Assembly: GCF_051594765.1 (NCBI RefSeq)
Contig: NZ_JBPPGJ010000016.1
Span: forward strand, 62,001-126,000
Origin: Paenibacillus_AR sp051594765
GTDB lineage: Bacteria; Bacillota; Bacilli; Paenibacillales; NBRC-103111
Reading direction: 5' to 3'
DNA: 64,000 bases
The position numbers were made by a program, and so were the translations under genes. Below, in pieces: positions 8,299 through 17,932 of the stretch. The notes beneath the pieces were generated by a model that saw only the letters and a list, made by a program, of their open reading frames with translations, was not told the DNA's origin and ran no database searches. Every line of letters begins with the position of its first letter. Within the stretch, counting starts at the first letter, position 1.

Positions 8299-9484
8299 TC
8301 CTTCCCTCACCCGCGTGCTTCAACAAATATTGGATAAACGCGTCATCGCGGACCAGCCAGGCCGCGTAGCTCCGCTTCACGAACCGCTCCGCTTCCTCGA
8401 AGACAGCGAACCCCTGCTCCAAGGTGGCCCCATTCAGATCCACCCTCCATTCGCCTTCCGCTGTGAAGAGGAAGATCTGGTCCTCGTTGCGGTTCGCGAA
8501 CAAAACTCCGTATGGAGAGCCCTTCATGTTATATTCGTTCTTATGCGCATCCGCCCGAAGCGGGTCCAGGGGGAAGGCCTCCACCACATACCGCCGGAAG
8601 GCCTCCTCCGTTAAGGAGCACCCCGCCGCCTTTTGATGACCGCCGCCGCCGTACTTCGCCGCAATCTCCGACACGTCGATATGGTCGTGGACGGTACGGA
8701 GGCTTATTTTCTTGCCGCCAACGTTCAGGATGGCGATGTAGTCCAGATGCCGGTATTCCCTGCCCAATTCATGTCCCAGCTCCGAATGGTAGGATTCCGC
8801 ATGGACGATGCCCACGTATTTGCCCGCCAGCTGGGTCTGGATGACCTCGCGTTTCTTCCGGAGCACGTAGCGCCCGATCTTTTCCTCTTCCAGGTCCAGG
8901 ATCTTCTGCTCGAACTCATTGAACTCGAACCCTTCCCGGCCCGCCAGTCTCTCCACCATCAGCTCTTCGAAATCATCCAACGAGAGCAGGAAGAACAGAT
9001 CGTTCAAGCGTTTGGCCCGGACATTCCCCTTCCGTTCCCACTCCCACGTGTCGTACTGCCGGACGAGCTCCACAAATTCCGCTATGGCGCGGCGGGCTTG
9101 GAGCAGTCCGTGCTGGACCAGATAGTCATAGAACAAGGAGGTCGCCGAAGCCATCCGCCCATCCTCGTACTCCACCTGGACGGACGCCCAGGCATGGCGG
9201 TTCAGATGCAGCGCCGTCTTGTGGTGGTCGAGCAGCCGAACCTTGCCCCCGGACTCGGCATATTCCTGCAGCGCCACTTCATTTGCTTCATTCACCGTCA
9301 GGTCGGTAATGAACAGACTCACTTTTTTGCTGCGGTCCCGCGCCTTCTCGAGATACCGGGCCAGCTGCGCGTCAAGCCCCGAGACGGAGTTGTACCGGAT
9401 ATCGACCTTATCGCCAAAAGCGCAGCGGGCTACAATCCCGCACCCGACTGCATCCAGATCATTATGCGTAAATAGCTGTATCAT
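8285..9484 (-). CDS. nrnB: DHH-family nanoRNase/oligoribonuclease (NrnB-like)
   Basis: DHH/DHHA1 phosphoesterase of 399 aa, the size of Bacillus NrnB (YngD), which degrades short RNA oligonucleotides. Metal-binding motifs are visible: N-terminal THNDLDAVGCG (5-15), FITDL (about 60), DHH in LLDHHKTA (about 87) and the DHHA1 substrate-binding GGGGHQKAAG (about 280). It acts in the cytoplasm with Mn2+ by family knowledge. The C-terminal end is affected by a 14-bp tandem duplication that contains the stop codon. The distinction from other DHH families rests on length and overall pattern. Confidence 0.75.
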   Translation of the reverse strand: MIQLFTHNDLDAVGCGIVARCAFGDKVDIRYNSVSGLDAQLARYLEKARDRSKKVSLFITDLTVNEANEVALQEYAESGGKVRLLDHHKTALHLNRHAWASVQVEYEDGRMASATSLFYDYLVQHGLLQARRAIAEFVELVRQYDTWEWERKGNVRAKRLNDLFFLLSLDDFEELMVERLAGREGFEFNEFEQKILDLEEEKIGRYVLRKKREVIQTQLAGKYVGIVHAESYHSELGHELGREYRHLDYIAILNVGGKKISLRTVHDHIDVSEIAAKYGGGGHQKAAGCSLTEEAFRRYVVEAFPLDPLRADAHKNEYNMKGSPYGVLFANRNEDQIFLFTAEGEWRVDLNGATLEQGFAVFEEAERFVKRSYAAWLVRDDAFIQYLLKHAGEGRKEFR

Positions 9485-9550
9485 CCCATACGGCCCCTCT
9501 ACCTGGTTATTCCAACCAGGTTAGGATTACCCGGGAGGGAAGGGTTCCAT

Positions 9551-10192
9551 TCACAGCCGGGACGTCCTTAACCCCAACAGCCGAATCCCAAGCAGGATCA
9601 GCCAAGCGGAAGCGAACAGCTGGGAGACGAAGACCCACCCGCCGCTTATGAGCCAGGGATAGGCACCAATCCAATCCAGAACCCCCGCGGCGATGCCCAC
9701 ATAGGCGGTCCACCTGCCGATCGGACTGTTCCGTATGGCCAAGCTGACCAAGAGGGTGGCTCCCCCCAACAGGAGACCCACCGCATGCATCCCCCCATAA
9801 TAGAGGCTTATGACCAGCTTGTTGAGCTCCGGAGTCAGCTCCAGATCGTACACCGGATATACGAGGCGGCCCAAGATGACGACCAGGACCAGGTAGAGGG
9901 GGATGGCGGCCGCGAAGAGACCGCACCCCAACAGGGCAAGAGCGGGGCTCTCTCCTCTCAAGACCCGGTATAAGGCTGCGATAGCGGGGATCAGCGCCAA
10001 GGCAGCGAAGAAAAGCAGCTCGTCGGCCATGGCAAGCGGGAACCGCCATTCCGCCACCCAAGCCATCAGCTCGGCATTCGCCGCCGGAGGACGGGGAACC
10101 GGCTGTACGAAGAGATACTGGGCGAAGAAGAGGAGCCCTGAGAGGACTCCTGCCGTTCCGCCTATAGCCATAACTCGATCGGTTCGTTTCAC
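9551..10192 (-). CDS. Integral membrane protein (DUF4386-like)
   Basis: Polytopic membrane protein of 213 aa with about six hydrophobic spans, the first at residues 8-28 and the last at 187-207. The overall pattern resembles DUF4386 proteins of unknown function. It starts with GTG, and the TGA of that GTGA is the stop codon of yaaA, so translation is probably coupled. A GGAG inside the end of yaaA lies 11 bases upstream. No catalytic motif is visible. Confidence 0.6.
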   Translation of the reverse strand: MKRTDRVMAIGGTAGVLSGLLFFAQYLFVQPVPRPPAANAELMAWVAEWRFPLAMADELLFFAALALIPAIAALYRVLRGESPALALLGCGLFAAAIPLYLVLVVILGRLVYPVYDLELTPELNKLVISLYYGGMHAVGLLLGGATLLVSLAIRNSPIGRWTAYVGIAAGVLDWIGAYPWLISGGWVFVSQLFASAWLILLGIRLLGLRTSRL

Positions 10193-10968
10193 TCGTCATT
10201 CATCTCCAATCCGGTTGGTTGTTGCGTTCGCTGCAGGAAGACATAGGTGCTCCCGTCCGACCGCTCTTCGGCATATTCGAAGTTCATCCGGTTGAAGGCC
10301 TTGACCTCCTCCACGGATTGGACCCCATTCTCCGCCATATAGCGCACCATCTCCCCGCGGGCCATCTTGGCGAAGGTGCTCTTCTCGACCACCTTCCCGT
10401 CGATGAGCTGGCCGAATACGCAGGTCACGAACCGGACGTCCCCCTCCACATAGGGGGAGATGCATTTGCTGTATTCCTTGGAGGCCAGGTTCAGGATCAC
10501 TCGGGTCTCCCGAAACAGCTGGTCCGCCAGTCTACGGCCCCAATAGGCATAGAGCGAGCGGAAGCCGGGTCCGCTCCACTTGGCCTGCATCTCGAGCCGA
10601 TACGGAACCACGCCGTCCATCGGCCGCAGCAAGCCGTAGAACCCGGATAAGATCCGCACATGATCCTGCAGGTACTCCAGCTCCTTCGTCTGGAACACGC
10701 CGGGGGCCATGTACTGGTACTGGATCCCCTCGTAGGCGAAGACCGCCGGGGTTAAACTCCGGTAGAGGTCCATCGTGCGGAACCGATCGAAATTCAACAC
10801 GGCGATGGCGTCGTTGCAGTTCCAGATCGCCTTCGCTTCCTCATAGCTCAGCTGCCGGAACAAGTCTAGCAGCTTCTCCGCATCCCCGATAAAAGCCGGC
10901 AGCTGGCGGCACTCGAAGATCTCGGTGTCCGTCTTCATCTTTTTGGCTGGTGATAGGATGATTCTCAT
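10189..10968 (-). CDS. yaaA: Peroxide stress protein YaaA
   Basis: YaaA/DUF328 family protein (259 aa, normal length). It begins with the family hallmark MRIILSPAKKMK and contains NFDRFRTMDLYRSLTPAVFAY-type and ILSGFYGLLRPMDGVVPYRLEM sequences that are almost invariant. In Escherichia coli YaaA lowers free iron during peroxide stress; the fold binds DNA. Its stop overlaps the start of the downstream membrane-protein gene by four bases. Confidence 0.95.
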   Translation of the reverse strand: MRIILSPAKKMKTDTEIFECRQLPAFIGDAEKLLDLFRQLSYEEAKAIWNCNDAIAVLNFDRFRTMDLYRSLTPAVFAYEGIQYQYMAPGVFQTKELEYLQDHVRILSGFYGLLRPMDGVVPYRLEMQAKWSGPGFRSLYAYWGRRLADQLFRETRVILNLASKEYSKCISPYVEGDVRFVTCVFGQLIDGKVVEKSTFAKMARGEMVRYMAENGVQSVEEVKAFNRMNFEYAEERSDGSTYVFLQRTQQPTGLEMNDE

Positions 10969-11013
10969 GGTGCCTTCTGTCCTCTCCCTCTCCGCAATCC
11001 TCTCTCTATGGCT

Positions 11014-11721
11014 TCAGCACCGGACGTGCTTGCGCTTGAACCCGATTTGACCTTTGGCTACGGCCTTCTGAATATGGTCGTAAGCGTTCAGGAGGCTGGA
11101 CGGTTTCTTGTCCCGCTTGATCTCCACGGGCCCTACGCCCTTCGCGGTTTCGACCGCCTTCTTATGGAGCGGCACATAGGACACGCCCACGGTGTAGATA
11201 AATTGATTCATGGCAAACTGAGCCCGTTCGGGTGCATCGTGTATCGTTTGCTCCACCCTATCGAGCATCCGGGCGATGCTGCCTTCGTCAAATTCATGAT
11301 CCTTCCGGTTGCCCAAGAGCCAGCAGTAGCAGCTCCATCCCCCGGACATCCGGAGCTCCTCCCCGCTATCGATCCATCGGTCCGCAACCTGCTGGGCGAT
11401 ATCCGACTCCGCCAGCGTCACCGCAACCACATAATCGGACAGCATATAGAAATAAGCCCCATCCATCCAACGATCATAGTCGGCCGCCGACATGCCCTTG
11501 GGATCCGCGATGATCCCGGCGAAGTACATAGCATCGTAATTCCCCGTGGCATAGAGCTGCTCTGCCAGGGGCTGATGGATTCTGATCTTGCGGAACAACG
11601 GCTTCATCTCGCCCGTAGCCACGCCGAACAACGGCTCGCGGGCCCCGTTGGACAGGTATATCTTCTTGGTCCGTTCCTTGCCGAGGGCTTCCAGCTCGTT
11701 CATCACCCATTCCAGATCCAC
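11014..11721 (-). CDS. DNA alkylation repair protein (AlkD-type HEAT repeats)
   Basis: All-helical protein of 235 aa from a GTG at 11721, matching the DNA alkylation repair family (AlkC/AlkD-like HEAT-repeat glycosylases). Diagnostic stretches are LYATGNYDAMYFAGIIADP, AYFYMLSDYVVA, WIDSGEELRMSGGW and the C-terminal KRKHVRC. The frame stays open upstream, but AAAGGA ten bases before the GTG supports this start. By family it excises positively charged alkylated bases. It follows the DUF4256 gene in the same direction, 85 bp downstream. Confidence 0.82.
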   Translation of the reverse strand: MDLEWVMNELEALGKERTKKIYLSNGAREPLFGVATGEMKPLFRKIRIHQPLAEQLYATGNYDAMYFAGIIADPKGMSAADYDRWMDGAYFYMLSDYVVAVTLAESDIAQQVADRWIDSGEELRMSGGWSCYCWLLGNRKDHEFDEGSIARMLDRVEQTIHDAPERAQFAMNQFIYTVGVSYVPLHKKAVETAKGVGPVEIKRDKKPSSLLNAYDHIQKAVAKGQIGFKRKHVRC

Positions 11722-11806
11722 GGTCAGCACGTCCTTTCCTTCAGGCTCCGGCCATCCGGCCTTCACCTCTCTTATACTACCATTCGGTTTCCTGCAGCGG
11801 AAACCT

Positions 11807-12382
11807 CTATACCTGAAGCGATCCGCGAAACCCTCTCGCAGCATAGTAGGATTCCGCTCCATTGTGGTAGACGAAGACCGTATCATACCGGCGGTCACAG
11901 AAGAGCGCCCCGCCTAAGGATCGGATCTTGGCGGGCGTTCGGACCCAGCTTGATGTTTTCATGTCGAAGCTCCCCAGCTCCTGTAAAGCCCGGTATTGTT
12001 CTTCCGTCAGGAGCTCGACGCCCATGGCGGCTGCCATATCCATGGCGCTATCCCCCGGTTTATGTTCCTTACGCGATTCCAACGCCTCTCGGTCATAGCA
12101 GACGCTTCTTCGCCCTTTGGGACTCTCCGCCGAGCAATCATAGAAGAGGTATTCACCCGTCTGGCGGTCCTGACCCACAACGTCCGGTTCACCGCCCGTT
12201 CTCTCCATTTCATGAAGCGACCATAGCTTCCCGGGGTTTGCTTCAAGCCTCGCTTGAATGTCCGTCCATTCCAGCTCCTTATGGCGGTTCCTATTTTTCT
12301 CGAAACGAACCTTCAAGATTCCGAGCAGCTCCGTACGCTGCTCCGGAGTCAGCTCTCTGCTGATCTCATTGGGCTTGGTCAT
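11807..12382 (-). CDS. DUF4256 family protein
   Basis: Conserved protein of 191 aa from the ATG at 12382, chosen because AAGGAGG lies just upstream in the run AAGGAGGAAGAGGAT. Family hallmarks are LLTEEQYRALQELGSFDMKT, SSWVRTPAKIRSLGGALF, CDRRYDTVFVYHNGAESYY and the C-terminal AARGFRGSLQV, typical of DUF4256 proteins. They are cytoplasmic and of unknown function. There is no signal peptide or membrane span. It is divergent from the DUF1062 gene across a 406-bp gap. Confidence 0.85.
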   Translation of the reverse strand: MTKPNEISRELTPEQRTELLGILKVRFEKNRNRHKELEWTDIQARLEANPGKLWSLHEMERTGGEPDVVGQDRQTGEYLFYDCSAESPKGRRSVCYDREALESRKEHKPGDSAMDMAAAMGVELLTEEQYRALQELGSFDMKTSSWVRTPAKIRSLGGALFCDRRYDTVFVYHNGAESYYAARGFRGSLQV

Positions 12383-12788
12383 ATCCTCTTCCTCCTTCAT
12401 GGGATCCTTCCTTCTTCAACATCTATACCTTCTAAGGTTTGACCATAAATACCTGCTTATAATCCCGCTTGAACATCGGTTATAACCGTTTTTTCCCTGT
12501 TCAGGCCCGGCTGTCGGGGGTAAGCTGTTAGCAGGAGAAAGCGAAAGGACGGGTGAAGTATGCCAACGTACCTGTAATGGTTCTGATTCAGCTTGCGCAT
12601 CACTTTTTTCTTGTTACACCGACAAGGGAGAAGTCTGCCTATGAGGACCATTACGGGGAACGCAGGACATTCTGGACCTCCTTCCTGCGAGGTCGGCAAA
12701 CCGGAGACCGGTTGGACTCGTTCGGAAGAAATCAGCTTTCTCTATAGCCGGATGACAGCGTTCCTCTATAACGGAGGAATCGCTCACG
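12383..12788. other. Non-coding gap between divergent genes
   Basis: This 406-bp stretch must hold the promoters of both flanking genes. A perfect 12-bp palindrome CGGTTATAACCG (12477-12488) is followed by TTTTTT. Short open frames of 60-120 codons exist on both strands but lack ribosome sites or recognisable protein character, so I do not call genes here. Confidence 0.5.
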
Positions 12789-13364
12789 ATGTGTATTACA
12801 ACCCTGAACGTCACGATCATTCCCCTGGAGACGCCCAAGGCGCTCCGGGCTTGCAACCGCTGCAAGACGGTCACTCCCTTCTACAGCAGCGGCAAATTTC
12901 GGGTGAACGCCCAACAGAAGTCCATCGACGTCTGGCTGATCTATAAATGCGAGCGCTGCGACAGCACGTGGAACGTCCCGATTCGGTCCAGAGTCCATAC
13001 CGGGACGTTGGACCAGGAGCTTCACGTCAAGTGGATGACGAACGACCCGGAGACCGCATGGCAGGCGGCCTTCCGGACGGATTCTCTCCGCAGGATGTGC
13101 CATGGCGTCGTCCCCGGCCTGCCCTACCGGCTGGAGCTGGACGGCACGCTCCCCGAGCAGGGGGAGCTGAAGCTTGCGTTGGCATGCAAGTACCCTATCG
13201 ACGCAAGGCTCGATAAGGTGCTCTGCGACATTCTGGGCCTGTCCCGGAGCCGGCTGGCCCGGTGGGTCGAAGACGGCCGCGTGGTTCCTGAACCGGGAAC
13301 GGGGCTCCACAGCAAGGTCGCGGAGCGGACGGTGGTAACGGTATACCTTCCGGAAGATCATTAA
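12789..13364 (+). CDS. DUF1062 domain protein
   Basis: Cytoplasmic protein of 191 aa with two Cys pairs typical of a zinc ribbon (ACNRCKT at about 21-24 and KCERCDSTW at about 53-56) and the pattern of DUF1062 proteins. The C-terminal part (about 135-190) resembles an S4-like RNA-binding fold: RLDKVLCDILGLSRSRLARW then WVEDGRV. The function is unknown; nucleic-acid binding is an inference from the zinc ribbon plus S4-like segment. The ATG has GGAGGA at a good distance. A strong terminator follows. Confidence 0.8.
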   Translation: MCITTLNVTIIPLETPKALRACNRCKTVTPFYSSGKFRVNAQQKSIDVWLIYKCERCDSTWNVPIRSRVHTGTLDQELHVKWMTNDPETAWQAAFRTDSLRRMCHGVVPGLPYRLELDGTLPEQGELKLALACKYPIDARLDKVLCDILGLSRSRLARWVEDGRVVPEPGTGLHSKVAERTVVTVYLPEDH

Positions 13365-13373
13365 CAGAGAACA

Positions 13374-13406
13374 GGGGACGCGAATGACTCGCGTCCCCCT
13401 TTTTTT
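13374..13406 (+). terminator. Terminator of the DUF1062 gene
   Basis: GGGGACGCGA (13374-13383) pairs perfectly with TCGCGTCCCC (13389-13398) across a 5-base loop and is followed by a run of T. It also lies close to the stop of the convergent transglutaminase gene. Confidence 0.88.
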
Positions 13407-13417
13407 ATGACCGCTTC

Positions 13418-15568
13418 CTATCTCACTGCCTTATAACACGCCCGATAATCACGGAATGCGGCATCGACCTCTTCGTCAGACGGCTCCGCATCATGAAAGG
13501 CCGCTGCCTCGTAGGCGGCTATCAGTCTCGATACGTCCACTTCGTAGTGCTGAAGCACATCGTCGCGCAGCATACCGGGCGTATACGAATCGACGGGCGT
13601 CTCCGCTGCCGCACCGATCATCTGCAGGGTTCGGGTATAGAGCATCAGCACGGTCCCCCGGCCGGACGCATCTCTTGCCTGTCTTCTAAACCGGGCTTCC
13701 AGGATCGCCGGAATCACCGACCTGCGGATTCCCCAGCCTAAGAATGCGGATAGCCCGGCCACCCCCAGGACGATGGCCCAGATTCCGGATTTCTCCGCCA
13801 CCCCCACGCCGCCCGCTGAATCATCAGCCACCGTCGGCTCGAATGACATCCATCCATAACCGGGAATATAAGCCTCCGGATAGGCATGAGAATTGTCGGG
13901 CGTGACCTGGTATACCCCCTCTTCATTCCGCTCATGCACCAGGAAGCCTTCTACATACCGGACAGCCAGATGAGCGGACCGGGCCATCAGCATCATTGCG
14001 GTGGCATAATCCGAACAAGAGCCCCGCTTGCTCGTAAAAATAAAGTATTCGATATCCTTATGCTCGGCCGGCGGCGTGTAAGACAGATCGTACGTATACC
14101 CGTTCTCGTGAAAATACCGTTCTATGGCAACCGCTTTTTCATAGTCTCCGGTCTTGCCTTGAAGGATGCGATCCGTCAGCTCTTGAATTCGTTCCGAAGG
14201 CTTATAGCCGCTGTCGGACTGGTAGATCCCTGCAATCCTCGCCTCCTTCACGTAATTCAGGACCAGACTCAGCCCCTCGGTATTCTTGGATCTCTGGAAC
14301 ACCTTGGATAGATCCTCCAGAAACACACGGTAGGCCGCATAGTCAAACCGGTTGGAGAAACCCGCGAATTGCGGAGATTCCCTGAGCTTTTCCCCGCTAT
14401 AGTAGGTCAGGATGTAGCTCTCACCCGCACTTAGGCGGTCGGAATGTCCAACAAACAGGACCCCCTCCGGATCCTGATAAATCTTCATATACGCGGGGAT
14501 TCCTTCAATGCCGAAGGTATTCAGCGGATGGGGGATATAAGCGGTAGAGAAGTTCTTATGCGTGATGGCAGCCGTCCGGGGCTCCAGCGTTACATGAGGC
14601 AGCTTATCCGCTTGAAGACCGTATTTCCGGGCAAAGGCACTGTCAGCCTGTACCGCCTCTTGAATAAGCTCGAACAGCATGGGACCGTTGAGATTCTTCT
14701 CCGTATCCCTCCAGTCGGCTCTGCCGTTGGCCAATTCTTCATTCTTCAGCACCTGCCACGTCAAGCCGTCATAGCGGCCGAATACCTGGCGCTTCACATA
14801 TAGGGGCTCATCCGCTTGGACCTCGAACAGGACCTGATGATTGTCCTCCAATTGGGCCCCTTCCGGCTTTACGCTGGATTGGCGGCTGAATTCACCCAAC
14901 TGCTTCGCCGACCCTTTATCGGAGATGGTCTTCAGCACATTATAGGGGGTGGTGTGAGACTTGGGCATGACCCAAGAGAGGGCGAACAGGATCACCGCGA
15001 TCGCGATCACGGCCTGGTGGTATACCTTCCCGCTTGCGGCTTCGGACCGGTCGGCAAACTCCTGTTTCCGATGGTCGATTACGACGGCGAAGTAGAGGGC
15101 GATCATCAGAGCGAGATCCATCGCCGGAACCTGCTTGTGCTGGGAGACCGACAGCAAGGACGGTATGAACAGCAGCATCACAAGAACCACATTCCGATAG
15201 CTGACCTTCGTGAAGTAGAATACCGCGGACGAATAGAACCAGCAGGCGCCGGCAAACAACAGGAACAGATACGAATACGAGAGGCTCCCATATTTAATTG
15301 CCGTTATAAAATTCCCCTGCGTTGCGGATTCCACGGACGTAACGACGAGGAACAAGGCAGCGTACGCAACGAGAGCCAGGCCATACAGGGCGGACCCGGC
15401 TTTACCGCTGCCTCTGACAAAGTCGCAGAATCGGAAGATCCAGGCGTTGAACAGGATGGCAGCGATCGCGGCAACGAAGGCCATGGAGGTATACATGCTT
15501 AGCGTCGCCATGACTATGGAGCTGGCGAACAGAATCGGGAAGAGATGTGTCTTGAAGCTAGCCGTCAT
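13418..15568 (-). CDS. Membrane-bound transglutaminase-like protein (TgpA type)
   Basis: Protein of 716 aa with several membrane spans in about residues 10-210, an extracytoplasmic region, a transglutaminase-core domain, another span (about 592-612) and a short cytoplasmic tail. The papain-like core is visible: Cys in SKRGSCSDYATAM (about 518) and His in NSHAYPEAYIPGYGWMSFEPT (about 559). This is the architecture of TgpA/DUF3488 proteins. It is last of three genes with the MoxR ATPase and the DUF58 protein, 18 bp after the latter. The substrate is unknown; a cell-envelope role is likely from context. Confidence 0.88.
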   Translation of the reverse strand: MTASFKTHLFPILFASSIVMATLSMYTSMAFVAAIAAILFNAWIFRFCDFVRGSGKAGSALYGLALVAYAALFLVVTSVESATQGNFITAIKYGSLSYSYLFLLFAGACWFYSSAVFYFTKVSYRNVVLVMLLFIPSLLSVSQHKQVPAMDLALMIALYFAVVIDHRKQEFADRSEAASGKVYHQAVIAIAVILFALSWVMPKSHTTPYNVLKTISDKGSAKQLGEFSRQSSVKPEGAQLEDNHQVLFEVQADEPLYVKRQVFGRYDGLTWQVLKNEELANGRADWRDTEKNLNGPMLFELIQEAVQADSAFARKYGLQADKLPHVTLEPRTAAITHKNFSTAYIPHPLNTFGIEGIPAYMKIYQDPEGVLFVGHSDRLSAGESYILTYYSGEKLRESPQFAGFSNRFDYAAYRVFLEDLSKVFQRSKNTEGLSLVLNYVKEARIAGIYQSDSGYKPSERIQELTDRILQGKTGDYEKAVAIERYFHENGYTYDLSYTPPAEHKDIEYFIFTSKRGSCSDYATAMMLMARSAHLAVRYVEGFLVHERNEEGVYQVTPDNSHAYPEAYIPGYGWMSFEPTVADDSAGGVGVAEKSGIWAIVLGVAGLSAFLGWGIRRSVIPAILEARFRRQARDASGRGTVLMLYTRTLQMIGAAAETPVDSYTPGMLRDDVLQHYEVDVSRLIAAYEAAAFHDAEPSDEEVDAAFRDYRACYKAVR

Positions 15569-15586
15569 CGTGCACCATCCGATCGT

Positions 15587-16846
15587 CTAGGTCGGTATAA
15601 TCCGTGAAAATTCAAATTGTTCATTGACCAGCCAAGTGTGAGAAGGCGACGCAGAGTAACCCTTCTCCTGCGGCCGGGGAACGACCAGCTGGACTGGCGT
15701 CCCGGCTTGCCGCGCTTTATCGGCTAGGCCGGACACATGGGAGTCGAGCCGGTTGGTGAAATAGAGGATGGACTCTCCCCCATAGACCGCTTCGTCAGGC
15801 ATACGGCCGGCCCTCTGCGGAGCCTCCCGCAGGAAGCGGTATTGGGTAAGCCTATACCGGAAGGTATGGAGATCCTCCTCCGTCTGCAGATGAAACGTCC
15901 TCCACCCTCCGTCCATATGATAGAACACCGTACTTTCCAGCCCCTGCTTCATCATCAAGCTCATCATCGCAAGAACGGAAGCGACGATCTTCTCTTCGTC
16001 CAATATGGTCTGCAGCCTCGCTTCCCGGGAGTGGACACCATCGCAGGCCATATAGTCGACGACCAGATTCACCCTCCGGCTCGCAACCGGCTCATCCAGC
16101 CGGACCATATAGGCATCATGCCTTGCCGAGAGCTTCCAGTTAATCCGTTTGAAGTCATCTCCCGGCACATATTCCCGATGCTCATAACCCGGCTGGCCGG
16201 CGAAGTGATGCAGCCGCTCGGGAGGCTCCTGATCTTCATCCAAGCTCGCACCCTGCATCGATTCCTGCAGCAGCTCATTCAACGGAATATCCGGAATGTC
16301 CGCAAGAATCTCAACGGTTTCCATAAACAGCTCCTTCTGCTTCGCCATACGAACGGTGTAACGAATGAATCCCATCACATCCGTGGCCTCCAAGGCTTCG
16401 ATCCCGACCTGAGCGGTACCCCAGATCTTAGCGGTGAACACCCTTGTGACCCTCATGCCACGGTCACTCCCCAGCCCCATAATCAGATCATCCTGCCCCA
16501 TCGCTTGGACATGCTCGCTCTGGCCATATACGACCCGGAGCAAGGGAAGCGGAAGCACGCCGTTCTGCTTCAGATGAAGCTGCAGGGCGAAGGTATCACC
16601 CTTGCTCAAGATCTTGCCGGAGACGCTCCCTTCGATCTGGAGCCCCTTCAGCGCAATCGACGTCCATACGATCGAGAGGACCGGAGTGACGAGCATTAGA
16701 ATGAAGAAGGTCAGACCCAACCGGATCTCGAAGAACAGAGCATACGCCAGACATACGGCGCAGGATAGGAGATAACCGGTTATGTATTTACGGTTGAAGC
16801 TTTTGGCAACGGCATAGCTCATTCTTCCAAGTTCCTTCTCCCTCAT
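15587..16846 (-). CDS. DUF58 domain membrane protein
   Basis: Protein of 419 aa with two N-terminal membrane spans (about 21-60) and a DUF58 domain carrying the signature REYVPGDDFKRINWKLSARH (about 217-237). DUF58 has a von Willebrand A-like fold and usually partners a MoxR ATPase. The ATG overlaps the stop of the MoxR gene by four bases (ATGA), a sign of coupled translation; a second ATG eight codons later is also possible. Function in this trio is not established; envelope maturation or chaperoning is suspected. Confidence 0.87.
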   Translation of the reverse strand: MREKELGRMSYAVAKSFNRKYITGYLLSCAVCLAYALFFEIRLGLTFFILMLVTPVLSIVWTSIALKGLQIEGSVSGKILSKGDTFALQLHLKQNGVLPLPLLRVVYGQSEHVQAMGQDDLIMGLGSDRGMRVTRVFTAKIWGTAQVGIEALEATDVMGFIRYTVRMAKQKELFMETVEILADIPDIPLNELLQESMQGASLDEDQEPPERLHHFAGQPGYEHREYVPGDDFKRINWKLSARHDAYMVRLDEPVASRRVNLVVDYMACDGVHSREARLQTILDEEKIVASVLAMMSLMMKQGLESTVFYHMDGGWRTFHLQTEEDLHTFRYRLTQYRFLREAPQRAGRMPDEAVYGGESILYFTNRLDSHVSGLADKARQAGTPVQLVVPRPQEKGYSASPSHTWLVNEQFEFSRIIPT

Positions 16847-17784
16847 GCGGTAGGTACGGGGACTGCCGTATTTCCGAGAATATGACGGATCACGGCCTCC
16901 TGCGTCCGGAACACACTTTTGCCCTTGGCCGACAGGATGACCCGGTGAGCCAATACGGAGATGGCGACTTCCTTCACATCATCGGGCGTCACGAAGGTAC
17001 GGCTGTTGATAAAAGCCATCGCTTTGGCCGCTTTCTGCAAAGCGATGCTTCCTCTCGGGCTCACGCCAAGCTTGATGTTCTCATCGGTTCTGGTCGCATT
17101 AACAAGAGCCCATATATATTCCTTGACCAGCGGGTGTACGGGCAGACGCTTGACCTCATCCTGGAGCCGAATGATATCGTCGACATGAAGAACGGGGGCC
17201 AGCTTCGCAAGAGGAGGATCCCCTTCGACATTGTCCAGAAGGGACAGCTCATCCTCTTTGCTGGGATAGCCCATCGACAGACGCATGAGGAACCGGTCCA
17301 TCTGAGCCTCGGGCAAATGTTGGGTGCCGATGGTTTCAACCGGGTTCTGAGTAGCCAAGGTCATAAAGGGCTGGGGAAGGGCAAAGGTCTGTCCGTCGTA
17401 GCTCACCTGATGCTCCTCCATGACCTCCAGCAGGCTGGATTGGGCCTTGGGAGAGGCGCGGTTGACCTCATCTGCCAACAAGAAATTGCAGAAGGCCGCC
17501 CCTCTCTTGAATATAAATTTCTTGGTTTCCGGGTGAATCATTGTAAACCCGATGATGTCGGACGGCATAATATCCGGAGTCATCTGGATCCGGTTGAACT
17601 TTCCTTCAACCGAGCGGGAGAGGGCCGCTACCAGCTGGGTTTTGCCTACCCCCGGAACGTCCTCGATCAGGACATGCCCGTTGCAGAGCAGTACGGTGAT
17701 CACCCTCTTGATCATGTCCCGCTTGCCGATTATGACCTTCTCCATATTTATGATCAATCGTTCGATTTCACTGTGAATGTTCAT
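16843..17784 (-). CDS. MoxR-type AAA+ ATPase
   Basis: AAA+ ATPase of 313 aa with Walker A GVPGVGKTQ (about 42-50), Walker B LLADEVNRASPKAQ (about 107-120), sensor 1 in TLATQNPVETIGT and the sequence LPEAQMDRFLMRL typical of MoxR. The family acts as chaperone-like ATPase for complexes with VWA or DUF58 proteins. It is the first gene of the operon with DUF58 and the transglutaminase-like protein. Confidence 0.92.
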   Translation of the reverse strand: MNIHSEIERLIINMEKVIIGKRDMIKRVITVLLCNGHVLIEDVPGVGKTQLVAALSRSVEGKFNRIQMTPDIMPSDIIGFTMIHPETKKFIFKRGAAFCNFLLADEVNRASPKAQSSLLEVMEEHQVSYDGQTFALPQPFMTLATQNPVETIGTQHLPEAQMDRFLMRLSMGYPSKEDELSLLDNVEGDPPLAKLAPVLHVDDIIRLQDEVKRLPVHPLVKEYIWALVNATRTDENIKLGVSPRGSIALQKAAKAMAFINSRTFVTPDDVKEVAISVLAHRVILSAKGKSVFRTQEAVIRHILGNTAVPVPTA

Positions 17785-17881
17785 TTGGGCTCTTTCCTTT
17801 CATTCCCATGTCGTTCTAACACTAATTCTACGCCTCTACAGAAACTCCTTTCATGTGACACAATTCGAGCGGACCCAACAC

Positions 17882-17910
17882 GAAAAACCCTTCCTTAGGC
17901 AAGGAAGGGC
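17882..17910 (-). terminator. Terminator of the DUF4317 gene
   Basis: On the minus strand, CCCTTCCTT and AAGGAAGGG (17888-17909) form a 9-bp stem followed by TTTTTCG. Confidence 0.85.
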
Positions 17911-17932
17911 TGGTGTATATACCGCCATCTGG

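Noticed and set aside
12553..12747. Possible 64-codon gene upstream of the DUF1062 gene
   Set aside because: No convincing ribosome site, unlikely amino-acid pattern, and overlapping open frames in other phases.
13886..16699. Several plus-strand frames opposite the transglutaminase and DUF58 genes
   Set aside because: Antisense shadows of conserved genes; composition is not protein-like.
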